From CAYMTN01 sp964393335 (lineage in GTDB: Bacteria > Chloroflexota > Anaerolineae > Aggregatilineales > Aggregatilineaceae): DNA of 15,775 nt. Below, one piece after another: positions 7,346 to 13,877 of the stretch. A program made the position numbers and the translations under genes. The DNA is taken from the NCBI GenBank assembly GCA_964393335.1, contig CAYMTN010000125.1, positions 1 through 15,775 on the forward strand, read 5' to 3'. The notes below the pieces were generated by a model. That model was not told the DNA's origin. It searched no databases and worked only from the letters and a program-made list of their open reading frames with translations. Position 1 is the first letter of the stretch. Each line of letters begins with the position of its first letter.

Positions 7346-8266
7346 CTAATACGCCGCCCACAGCAGATCGGCCACGCGCTCGCGGAACAGCAGCATGATC
7401 AGCGTGCCGAGCACGATATACGGGCCGTACGGCAACGGCGTGAACCAGCGGTAGCGGCGGCGCATCAGCCCGCGCCCGACCATGTACGCCAGCGCACCAA
7501 ACGCCCCGGCAAACACTGTGATCAGCGACGCGAGGATGAACGAGCGCCAGCCGATCATCAGGCCGCACAGCGTCGCCAGCATCACGTCGCCGAATCCGAA
7601 CGCGACTTCGTCGTGCCGCGTCAGCGCCGCAAATACGCCCCCGCCCATAAACATGACGAAAAACAACCCGAAACCTGCCGCCCCGCCGATCAGGTATTCC
7701 CCGAACGATTTACCGTCTTCCGGCGACGCCGCCGCCACGAACAGCGCGAAGACACAGGCCGGGACGATCACCGCGAACAGAATCAGCCGGTGTTCCACAT
7801 CGATCACCGTGACCAGGAACAGGATCGCCACGTAGACGAACCACGCCCACACGTTCGACTCGTCGTGGTAACCTGCTGCCAGCCCGGCGAACGCCAGCCC
7901 GGTTACGACCTCGACCAGCGGATGCCGCCAGCTCAACCGCCCAGGTCGCCGCAGGGACGCTACCGCGAGTGGGTGCTCCGGCTGCGCCTCGTCCGTCTCC
8001 GCGTGGACCGCCTCACCCTCTTCGGGCGCTGACTCCGCCATCTCCTCGGCGGACGGTTCGACCGCCTCCGCTGGATGCACTGCCTCTCGCTGCCCGGTGA
8101 CAAACGCCAGAATCCCCAGCCACGCCGACGGCGGGCGCGGCGTCCCGTCCGGGTAATGGGGCGTGTGCGGGCGCTCCCGCACGGGCAGATCGTCGGCCAG
8201 CACGTTAAGCGCCCCCCCGACGAGTATCCCGATCACACCCGCCACCAGAGCTATCACGAGTTCCAT
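7346..8266 (-). CDS. Aspartic prepilin peptidase (A24 family), N-terminal cysteine motif absent
   Basis: Membrane protease that cleaves leader peptides of type IV pilin-like proteins. I choose the ATG at 8266 (306 residues), with AGGAAGG 11 nt upstream and MELVIALVAG beginning the first membrane helix; an upstream-extended reading begins with an Arg/Pro-rich, non-membrane segment that overlaps the preceding gene. Family signs: GALNVLADDLP (18-28), LSWRHPLVEVVTG (111-123), first catalytic aspartate in VTVIDVEHRLI (D156), second in FGFGDVML (D227, the GxGD motif), and PLPYGPYIVLG (278-288) near the end. Several hydrophobic segments run from 141 to 295. The paired CxxC zinc cysteines expected after GILAFVTGQR (51-60) are missing; in their place is an acidic, Glu/Ala-rich stretch (61-98). 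That probably means no N-methylation function. It follows the 58-aa membrane protein gene by 22 nt and ends convergently with mnmA. Confidence 0.9.
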   Translation of the reverse strand: MELVIALVAGVIGILVGGALNVLADDLPVRERPHTPHYPDGTPRPPSAWLGILAFVTGQREAVHPAEAVEPSAEEMAESAPEEGEAVHAETDEAQPEHPLAVASLRRPGRLSWRHPLVEVVTGLAFAGLAAGYHDESNVWAWFVYVAILFLVTVIDVEHRLILFAVIVPACVFALFVAAASPEDGKSFGEYLIGGAAGFGLFFVMFMGGGVFAALTRHDEVAFGFGDVMLATLCGLMIGWRSFILASLITVFAGAFGALAYMVGRGLMRRRYRWFTPLPYGPYIVLGTLIMLLFRERVADLLWAAY

Positions 8267-8288
8267 GAGTCGTCCATCCTTCCTGCGA

Positions 8289-8465
8289 TCAGTTCCCCAC
8301 GCGGGGCAGCCCTTCGGGCCGGTCCAGCACATACGGCGCGGTGGGTGTCGGCGGGCCGGGCGGCGCGGGCAGCAGCGCGAACGCACCGCCGAGCGCGATG
8401 ATCGTCACCAGTACGACGACCAGGATCAGCCACACCACCGGATTCACGCGTTGACGTTGTTTCAA
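8289..8465 (-). CDS. Small single-pass membrane protein of unknown function (58 aa)
   Basis: I place the start at TTG 8465 because a perfect AGGAGG (complement of 8471-8476) sits 5 nt before it. Residues 1-8 are basic and polar (MKQRQRVN), then a hydrophobic helix VVWLILVVVLVTIIALGGAF (10-29), then a short outside tail rich in proline (LLPAPPGPPTPTAP) ending at GLPRVGN. A longer reading from ATG 8567 is open but lacks a ribosome site, starts before the predicted transcript begins and runs through the repeats of the leader. The prepilin peptidase starts 22 nt after its stop, so the two are very likely co-transcribed and the protein may be an accessory of that peptidase or of the envelope. I do not recognise the family. 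Confidence 0.7.
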   Translation of the reverse strand: MKQRQRVNPVVWLILVVVLVTIIALGGAFALLPAPPGPPTPTAPYVLDRPEGLPRVGN

Positions 8466-8523
8466 GACGGCCTCCTGTGCGCCGCACGTCTTTTTTTCGC
8501 CGCGCATCGATGCGCGCATACCG

Positions 8524-8549
8524 TGCGCCGCATATTTCATGCGCCGCAT
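8524..8549. promoter_or_regulatory. Direct repeats next to the minus-strand promoter (possible operator)
   Basis: TGCGCCGCAT occurs at 8524-8533 and again at 8540-8549, 16 bp apart, the second touching the minus-strand -10 box. A nine-base relative, TGCGCCGCA, lies at 8478-8486. Two identical 10-mers in phase near a promoter could be a repressor site or a structured leader element. Confidence 0.4.
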
Positions 8550-8556
8550 TATACCA
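8548..8556 (-). promoter_or_regulatory. Extended -10 promoter for the small membrane protein / prepilin peptidase operon
   Basis: On the minus strand the sequence is TGGTATAAT, a perfect -10 with the TGn extension that compensates for a poor -35; no good -35 lies at 16-18 bp (a CTGACA sits 24 bp away). Transcription would begin near 8541, giving a leader of about 75 nt to the TTG start. Confidence 0.6.
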
Positions 8557-8581
8557 GAGAATGCCACGTGATGCGGTTGTC

Positions 8582-8609
8582 AGGCGCTGACATCGCAACG
8601 TCAGCGCCT
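8582..8609. promoter_or_regulatory. 10-bp palindrome between divergent promoters (possible operator)
   Basis: AGGCGCTGAC (8582-8591) and GTCAGCGCCT (8600-8609) are perfect inverted copies separated by 8 bp. The centre lies about 30 bp upstream of the plus-strand -35 and about 40 bp from the minus-strand -10, a typical position for a shared regulator. It has no T-tract, so it is not a terminator. Confidence 0.5.
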
Positions 8610-8624
8610 TGTCAGCAAAACGAG

Positions 8625-8653
8625 TTGTTCGCCGCCGTGACCCGCTTTATAAT
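8625..8653 (+). promoter_or_regulatory. Sigma-70-type promoter for the NfeD/flotillin genes
   Basis: TTGTTC (8625-8630), a 17-bp spacer, then a perfect TATAAT (8648-8653). Start of transcription would be near 8660, with a leader of about 59 nt before the ATG at 8719. The best promoter in the window by spacing. Confidence 0.7.
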
Positions 8654-8718
8654 TCATAATAGGATTAACATTCTATGGTTCGATCCGGTCCGGCAAGTGG
8701 TGTCAAGGAAGGGTAGCG

Positions 8719-9339
8719 ATGATCACCCTCACGGCCAGCATGGTCAGCGATTTTTTCGGAGACAGCCCGCTCAACGCGATCTACGCGGCAGCTCTGTTGA
8801 TCGGCGCGGTGTACTCCTTCTTCCTCCTGTTTTTTAACGACGTGGCCGAGGGATTGTTCCACGTCGATCTCAACCTCGACGGCCACATCGGCCACATCGG
8901 CCATATCGGCGGGTTCGGCCACGACCACGCCAGCGATGCGACCAGCGTCAGCATGATCGCCATCGCCAGTTTTATCTCGTCGTTCGGCGCGTTCGGCCTG
9001 ATCGCGGTGACGCTGTTTGGCGCGGGCGTGATCGGCGGGTTGATTGCGGCGTTGGCGGGCGGCGTGTTGGTCGGTTTTGCGGCGCAGATGTTCTTCCTGT
9101 ATATTCTGTCACCAACCGTCAGCAGCGAAGTGCGCCAGACCCAGTTGATCGGCCAGGTGGGCGAAATCACCACGCCGATTCCCCCGAATGGCGTGGGCCA
9201 GATCGCCCTGGTGGCAGAAGGCAGCCGCATGACCTATTCCGCGCGCGCCACACAAACCGACTCGCCGGTCGAGCGCGGCACGCCCGTGCGCATCGACCGC
9301 ATCGTCGGCGGCATGGCCTATGTCAGCAAACTTGATTGA
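8719..9339 (+). CDS. NfeD-like membrane protein (flotillin partner) with histidine-rich loop
   Basis: 206 residues. NfeD/YqiJ-type proteins are encoded next to flotillins and thought to act with them in membrane microdomains. Visible layout: a hydrophobic segment at about 20-40 (NAIYAAALLIGAVYSFFLLF), a hydrophilic loop 41-77, two further membrane segments between about 78 and 130 with glycine-rich turns (FGAGVIGGLIAALAGGVLVG), then a soluble C-terminal part (140-206) with the small beta-barrel (OB-fold) look of NfeD: LIGQVGEITTPI, GVGQIALVAEG, RGTPVRIDRIVGGMAYV. The loop has histidines at 48, 56, 59, 62, 68 and 70; three GHI units come from a 9-bp tandem repeat. AAGGAAGGG lies 5 nt before the ATG. 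The flotillin gene follows by 70 bp with its own ribosome site, matching the known NfeD-flotillin pairing. Role of the histidines is unknown; metal binding is a guess. Confidence 0.85.
   Translation: MITLTASMVSDFFGDSPLNAIYAAALLIGAVYSFFLLFFNDVAEGLFHVDLNLDGHIGHIGHIGGFGHDHASDATSVSMIAIASFISSFGAFGLIAVTLFGAGVIGGLIAALAGGVLVGFAAQMFFLYILSPTVSSEVRQTQLIGQVGEITTPIPPNGVGQIALVAEGSRMTYSARATQTDSPVERGTPVRIDRIVGGMAYVSKLD
8881..8907 (+). repeat. Three tandem 9-bp units inside the NfeD-like gene
   Basis: GGCCACATC at 8881 and 8890 and GGCCATATC at 8899 encode three Gly-His-Ile units. In-frame and multiple of three, so copy-number change would lengthen the loop without breaking the frame. Confidence 0.85.
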
Positions 9340-9409
9340 CTTTTTCGGGTCTTCCGAATTCGTGAATCCGCAATGGGCGTCGATCCGCCTCTAGAAAGGA
9401 ATCAATACT

Positions 9410-10792
9410 ATGGAAGCCGCAGGCGCAATTGTCATCTTGCTGTTACTGTTCATTCTATTCACGCTGGTGGCCGTTTATGCCAGTCGCGTGCAAAAGGTCG
9501 GCCCGAACGAGGTACTGGTCATCTCTGGCCGCAAAACGCGCAGCGGCGAAACCGGTGAAGTCGAGCCGTACCGCATCGTAAAAGGTGGACGCGCCTTCAT
9601 CTGGCCGATCCTGGAACGGGTGGACCGGCTCATGCTGGAGATCATGACCATCGAGGTTCAAACTGAAAACGTGTATACCAAGCAGGGCGTCGCCATCACG
9701 CTGGAAGGCGTGGCGCAGATCAAAGTCGCCAGCGACGACGTCTCGATCCGCACCGCCGCCGAGCGTTTCCTCTCCAAGTCCCGCGCGGAGATCATCAACG
9801 TCGCGCACGAGACATTAGCCGGTCACCTGCGCGCTATCATCGGCACGCTGTCGGTCGAGGAAATCTACCGCGAGCGTGACGTCTTCGCGCAGAGCGTGCA
9901 AAACGTCTCGGCCAGCGACCTGGCAAATATGGGCCTGGGCATCGACACATTCGTGATCAAGGACGTGCGCGACAAAGAAGGCTACCTCGATGCCCTAGGA
10001 CGCCCGCGTATTGCCGAAGTCAAACGTGACGCCACCATCGCCGAGCAGGAAGCCGCCACCAAAGAGGCGGAAGCCACGCGCGATTATCACCTGCAACGGG
10101 CTGCCTACGACAACGAAGTCGCCCGCAAGCAGACCGAGGCCGATCTGGCCGGGACGCTGCAAGAAAAGATCACCAACCAGGCGATCCAGGCCGAAGAAGT
10201 GCAGATCGAAGTTATCCAGAAACAGAAGCAGATCGAAGTCCAGCAGCAGGAAGCCCTGCGCCGCGAAAAAGAACTCGAAGCGACTGTGCGAAAGCCCGCC
10301 GAGGCCAAGCAGTTCGAGATCGAGACACTCGCCAACGCCGGGAAGTTCGAGCAGGAAACACGCGCCGCCGGTGAAGCCTCCGCCATCCGGCAACGAGGTG
10401 AGGCAGAAGCCGACGCGATCAAGGCGCGTGGTCTGGCCGAAGCCGAGGTCGTCCGCCAGAAGGGTCTGGCCGAAGCCGAAGCCATGCAGAAGAAAGCCGC
10501 CGCCTGGCAAGACTACAACCAGGCCGCGCTGGTCCAGCAGTTGATCGACGTGCTGCCGCAGGTTGCCGCCGCCATTTCGGAACCGCTCTCCAAGACCGAC
10601 CGCATCGTCGTGATCAGCAGCGGCGACGGCGGCGGCGCGGGCGCGTCCAAGATCAGCGGCGACATCGCCAACATCATCGCGCAGGTGCCCGCTACCGTCG
10701 AGGCGTTGACCGGCCTGAACCTGACCGACGCCATCGCCAACATGCCGGGCGTGATCAACGGCCAGACGAAATCAGACAAATCAGCAGAGTAA
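9410..10792 (+). CDS. Flotillin-like SPFH/band 7 protein
   Basis: Membrane-anchored scaffold of lipid microdomains; bacterial flotillins affect membrane fluidity and assembly of membrane protein complexes. 460 residues. An N-terminal hydrophobic hairpin (about 5-23, AIVILLLLFILFTLVAVY) is followed by KVGPNEVLVISGR (29-41), typical of the flotillin start, then the SPFH domain (about 30-200). From about 205 to 365 there is a long charged coiled coil full of Glu/Ala repeats such as GEAEADAIKARGLAEAEVVR, the flotillin signature. The end has a glycine-rich patch (GDGGGAGAS) and a helical tail. Start: ATG with AAAGGA 9 nt upstream. It follows the NfeD-like gene, as flotillins usually do, and the LytM-protein gene begins 12 bp after its stop, so all three are probably one transcript from the promoter at 8625. 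The family is clear; the particular client proteins are not. Confidence 0.93.
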   Translation: MEAAGAIVILLLLFILFTLVAVYASRVQKVGPNEVLVISGRKTRSGETGEVEPYRIVKGGRAFIWPILERVDRLMLEIMTIEVQTENVYTKQGVAITLEGVAQIKVASDDVSIRTAAERFLSKSRAEIINVAHETLAGHLRAIIGTLSVEEIYRERDVFAQSVQNVSASDLANMGLGIDTFVIKDVRDKEGYLDALGRPRIAEVKRDATIAEQEAATKEAEATRDYHLQRAAYDNEVARKQTEADLAGTLQEKITNQAIQAEEVQIEVIQKQKQIEVQQQEALRREKELEATVRKPAEAKQFEIETLANAGKFEQETRAAGEASAIRQRGEAEADAIKARGLAEAEVVRQKGLAEAEAMQKKAAAWQDYNQAALVQQLIDVLPQVAAAISEPLSKTDRIVVISSGDGGGAGASKISGDIANIIAQVPATVEALTGLNLTDAIANMPGVINGQTKSDKSAE

Positions 10793-10804
10793 TCCGTTAC
10801 CATC

Positions 10805-12028
10805 GTGTCCGTGAAACAACCACCCCCGCCGCGCCACCAGCCCGATCGGTTGGCGCGGCGGGCAGATTCTCGCGCTGGCAAACGACCGCGACCGGTGCCG
10901 CCCGTGCCGTTCCAGGTGCTGGCCGTGATCGCGGCGGTCGGCGGCACGCTGGCCGTGCTGGTTATGGGCGGCGCGCTGCTGTTCTACGTGAAGCTGCTCA
11001 ACGGCGGCGAACACAACACGCCGACTCTGGTTACAGCTCTCCTCACTCCAACGCCAACCGACACCGCCCCGCCCCCCACGACACCTGACTCCGAACCCGG
11101 CGATGACGCCCCGTTGGCCATCACCTACGACATTACCGGCCAGTACGCGTTCCCGGTCGCCGCCGATCCGGCCCAGTTCGTCTGGACACATTTTCACTGG
11201 GACGGCGGCAATGCGGCGGATATCGAGGCGCGTTTTGGACTGAGCCGCGCCGAGTTCGATCAGGTGACGCAGTCGCGGTTGGTGGCCGTGACCAATGGCA
11301 CCGCGACCAATTACAGCGGCAGCGTGGGCGGCCAGGGGTACCTGCTGCACGGTGACGACGGCGTGGATTATTATTACGCGCACATGTCCGAACAGTGGGT
11401 CGCGGACGGATCGCGCGTGACGGTCGGGCAGCCGCTCGGCGTGATGGGTAACACGGGCGGCACGGCCCAGTTCATCGAGCCGCACCTGCATCTCGCCATC
11501 GGCCCGCGTGACTCGTTGTGGACGCAGCAGCCCGCCGTCAACAGCGCCGAATGGCTGCGTGAGCGGTTCGGTTTCGACTGGATCGAGCGCCCCGACGTAA
11601 CCGTTGCGCCCGATCTGCCACAAGACGCGCCGGTCCGCCATCCCCGGCTGGTGATCGTCACCCCGTTCGACCAGGCCGGCGCGCACGGACTGCCGCAGTC
11701 CGCCGTCGAGTTGGGCTTCGACGGTCTGCCGCCCGGTGCGCCGCAGTCCATCGTCGCCACGCTGGGCGGCACGATCAACGTCATTCGCTGGACGAAACAA
11801 TACGGCACGCGCATCCAGATCAACAACGACCCGGCCCACTATACGGTCGTGATCTCCGGCGTGGATGAGTGGTTGGTGCAGGATGGTGACGTCGTCACGC
11901 GCGGGCAGACCATCGGACGCTGGAATCCCGCCCGGCGGCCCAATCTGCACTACATGATTTATCGAGATAGCGTTATCATTGATCCCACGTCCTCGCTGGG
12001 CCTGCCTGTCGCCCAGCCGGGAGAATGA
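10805..12028 (+). CDS. Membrane-anchored M23 (LytM) peptidase-like protein with a second degenerate LytM domain
   Basis: 407 residues. A basic, proline-rich cytoplasmic start (1-35), one membrane helix (about 37-62), a Pro/Thr linker outside (72-100), then a first M23 domain (about 105-240). Its metal and catalytic positions look complete: H131 and D139 (HWDGGNAAD), H193 (YYYAHMSE), and H227/H229 (EPHLHLAIG). The spacing from H131 to D139 is eight residues, wider than the four of LytM. A second, similar segment (about 315-395) has QDGDVVTRGQTIG and NLHYMIY with H382 but lacks the other histidines (VDEWL where YAHLSE-like sequence is expected), so it is probably a non-catalytic copy. It likely acts on or binds peptidoglycan outside the membrane. 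Start GTG 10805 (or GTG 10811), without a clear ribosome site, 12 bp after the flotillin stop; translational coupling is plausible. Confidence 0.82.
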   Translation: MSVKQPPPPRHQPDRLARRADSRAGKRPRPVPPVPFQVLAVIAAVGGTLAVLVMGGALLFYVKLLNGGEHNTPTLVTALLTPTPTDTAPPPTTPDSEPGDDAPLAITYDITGQYAFPVAADPAQFVWTHFHWDGGNAADIEARFGLSRAEFDQVTQSRLVAVTNGTATNYSGSVGGQGYLLHGDDGVDYYYAHMSEQWVADGSRVTVGQPLGVMGNTGGTAQFIEPHLHLAIGPRDSLWTQQPAVNSAEWLRERFGFDWIERPDVTVAPDLPQDAPVRHPRLVIVTPFDQAGAHGLPQSAVELGFDGLPPGAPQSIVATLGGTINVIRWTKQYGTRIQINNDPAHYTVVISGVDEWLVQDGDVVTRGQTIGRWNPARRPNLHYMIYRDSVIIDPTSSLGLPVAQPGE

Positions 12029-12090
12029 CAAGCCCAACGCCGGGCTGCGTATAAGCTTGCAGACGCTGCCGCACACCCCTGGAGGCTATT

Positions 12091-13671
12091 TTGACGATGT
12101 TTTTTCGCCGGATGTTCCCGCTTGCGCTCGCGCTGATCCTGGGGATCGCCACCGTCACGAGCGCGACCCCTGCCCTGATTCCCACCCATGCCCAGGATCA
12201 GGACACGATCATCATCGGCATGACCGACCTGCCAAGCACGCTTGATCCCGGTGAAGCCTACGATTTTAATGCCTGGGAAACGCTCAGCCACCTGTATACC
12301 GGCCTGACGCGGCAGATTACCGGTTCGCTGGACGTGGAATTGGCACTGGCGGCCAGTTACCGCGTGAGCGATGACAAACTGACCTACACGTTTACCCTGG
12401 TCGATGGCGCGGCCTTTTCGGATGGTACGCCGATCACGGCGCAGACCTTTGTCGATTCGATTGATCGGGTGCTGGCGCTGCGCCGGGACGCGACGCAGGC
12501 CGTCGAGCCATACGTGGACAGCGTCGAAGCCGTCGCTTCCGGCGAATTGGTGTTCCACCTGGTTCACCCCGCGCCGTATTTCTTGCAGCTCCTCGCGCTG
12601 CCGCCTTACTTCCCGCAGCACCCGACTCTGGCCGAAACCCGCCAGCCGCAGCCCTTCGCGGATTCGCTGATTGGCAACGGGCCGTATAAGCTGGACCGCT
12701 TCGACGTGCACGAGCAGATTGTGCTGACCGCCAACCCGGTCTATTCCTACGGCCCGCCGCCCGCCACGCCGCGTATTGTGCTGCGCAACTTCGCCCGCTC
12801 GCAGGACCTGCGCGACGCATTGCGGAATCACGAGATCGACGTGGCATGGCGTGACCTGTTCCTGGCACACCTGTTCGACGTGGAAAACACGATCGGGCTG
12901 AACGTGATCGAAGTGCCCAGCACGCGCGTCTTTTACCTGTACATGGGCGAAACGCGCGAGCCGACCGACGATCCGCTGGTCCGGCAGGCGATCACGCTGC
13001 TCATCCAGCGCGGGCCTGCCGTCGAGGACGTGTTCCAGAATCACGTCAGCCCGCTGACCAGCCTGGTCCCGCTGCTGTTTTCGGACGCCTACGCGCCGAT
13101 CTGGCCGGAGGGGCCTGACATCCCCCAGGCCGAGTCGATCCTGCGCGCCGCCAGTTACAGCGACCGCCTGACGTCGCGCCTGGACTTCACCATCGTGTTT
13201 TCACAGTGGGTCTACGGCGATCCGTATACCGCCGCCGTGACAAGACTGGCCCGTGACAGCTTCAACGGCACCGATTTTATCGAATACGGCGTTTTTTCCG
13301 ACATCGACCCGGCGACGTTTTTCAGCATGATCGACGAAGGCAGCACCAGCTTTGGCCTGTTTGCCTGGACGCCGATTGTCGCCCACCCCGACGCGTATTT
13401 GCGCCCGCTGCTCTATTCGACGTCCCCCATCCCGGCCAACGGCGACTACGCGTCACCCCAGATCGACGCGCTGCTCGACGACGCGCTGCTGACGGATGAT
13501 CCCGCCGAACAAGGCGCGCTCTACCGCGAAGTTGCCGACTGGGTGCTCGACGATTCCGCCCTGATCCCGATCTGGCAGGACCACGTACGCGCCATCGCCT
13601 GGGACGATATCGACGGCATCCACGTCGAGCCGAACTATTTCCTCCACTACGACCAACTGGTGCGCCGCTAG
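12091..13671 (+). CDS. ABC transporter substrate-binding protein, family 5 (oligopeptide/dipeptide type)
   Basis: 526 residues. A Sec signal peptide is visible: FFRRMF, a hydrophobic core to about residue 24, and THAQ around 32-35 as a likely cleavage point. There is no lipobox cysteine, so it would be secreted or retained some other way rather than lipid-anchored. The mature part follows the SBP_bac_5 pattern: LPSTLDPGEAYDFNAWE (about 47-63), HLYTGLTRQ, DGTPITAQTFVDSIDRVL (about 111-128), IGNGPYKLDRFD (about 194-205), and an ending SALIPIWQDHVRAI. TTG 12091 is 5 nt after GGAGG (12081-12085); the alternative ATG 12097 is 11 nt away and shortens it by two residues, so either is possible. A TATAAG (12050-12055) could give it its own promoter. 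No permease or ATPase genes are present next to it, so it is an orphan here. Ligand cannot be inferred. Confidence 0.9.
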   Translation: MTMFFRRMFPLALALILGIATVTSATPALIPTHAQDQDTIIIGMTDLPSTLDPGEAYDFNAWETLSHLYTGLTRQITGSLDVELALAASYRVSDDKLTYTFTLVDGAAFSDGTPITAQTFVDSIDRVLALRRDATQAVEPYVDSVEAVASGELVFHLVHPAPYFLQLLALPPYFPQHPTLAETRQPQPFADSLIGNGPYKLDRFDVHEQIVLTANPVYSYGPPPATPRIVLRNFARSQDLRDALRNHEIDVAWRDLFLAHLFDVENTIGLNVIEVPSTRVFYLYMGETREPTDDPLVRQAITLLIQRGPAVEDVFQNHVSPLTSLVPLLFSDAYAPIWPEGPDIPQAESILRAASYSDRLTSRLDFTIVFSQWVYGDPYTAAVTRLARDSFNGTDFIEYGVFSDIDPATFFSMIDEGSTSFGLFAWTPIVAHPDAYLRPLLYSTSPIPANGDYASPQIDALLDDALLTDDPAEQGALYREVADWVLDDSALIPIWQDHVRAIAWDDIDGIHVEPNYFLHYDQLVRR

Positions 13672-13693
13672 CCGACGCGCTGGCCCCTGGCCC

Positions 13694-13737
13694 CCCGGTG
13701 CTTTATGCGCGACATGTGTCAAGCACCGGGCAGTTTT
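13694..13737 (+). terminator. Putative terminator after the substrate-binding protein gene
   Basis: CCCGGTGCTT (13694-13703) and AAGCACCGGG (13721-13730) form a perfect 10-bp stem with a 17-nt loop, followed by CAGTTTT. The stem is strong; the T-tract is only four and offset by three bases, so efficiency is uncertain. Confidence 0.55.
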
Positions 13738-13744
13738 CGGTCAC

Positions 13745-13785
13745 GCCTTGTTCAAAAGGCTTGTGGGGTCCGGGGCAAAGCCCCG
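13745..13785 (+). other. Two short hairpins upstream of the unknown gene
   Basis: GCCTT (13745-13749) pairs with AAGGC (13756-13760), and CGGGGC (13771-13776) pairs with GCCCCG (13780-13785) around a 3-nt loop. Together with the terminator at 13694 they make the 206-bp gap (13672-13877) unusually structured. A small RNA or leader is possible but I recognise no known family. Confidence 0.35.
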
Positions 13786-13839
13786 ATCATGTCGTGGTGC
13801 GACTGCGCTCGTTCCTCGGCGCAGAACCCCGCCATCGGG

Positions 13840-13845
13840 TACAAT
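13840..13845 (+). promoter_or_regulatory. Putative -10 box for the unknown gene
   Basis: TACAAT in the context GGTACAATC, 32 bp before the ATG at 13878. It resembles the -10 proposed for the cysteine desulfurase. No convincing -35. Confidence 0.4.
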
Positions 13846-13877
13846 CGAGACAATTCGACACACAAGGCACGAGGATC

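Noticed and set aside
8267..8386. 40-residue upstream extension of the prepilin peptidase
   Set aside because: It is Arg/Pro-rich, overlaps the 58-aa membrane protein gene in another frame, and the first membrane helix begins exactly at the internal ATG with a ribosome site.
10781..13044. Long minus-strand open frames opposite the LytM and binding-protein genes
   Set aside because: The opposite strand encodes proteins with identifiable motifs, a membrane helix and a signal peptide; the minus frames show none and lack ribosome sites.
13698..13877. 60-residue upstream extension of the unknown gene
   Set aside because: It starts within a terminator stem and crosses two hairpins and a -10-like box; the internal ATG at 13878 has the better ribosome site.
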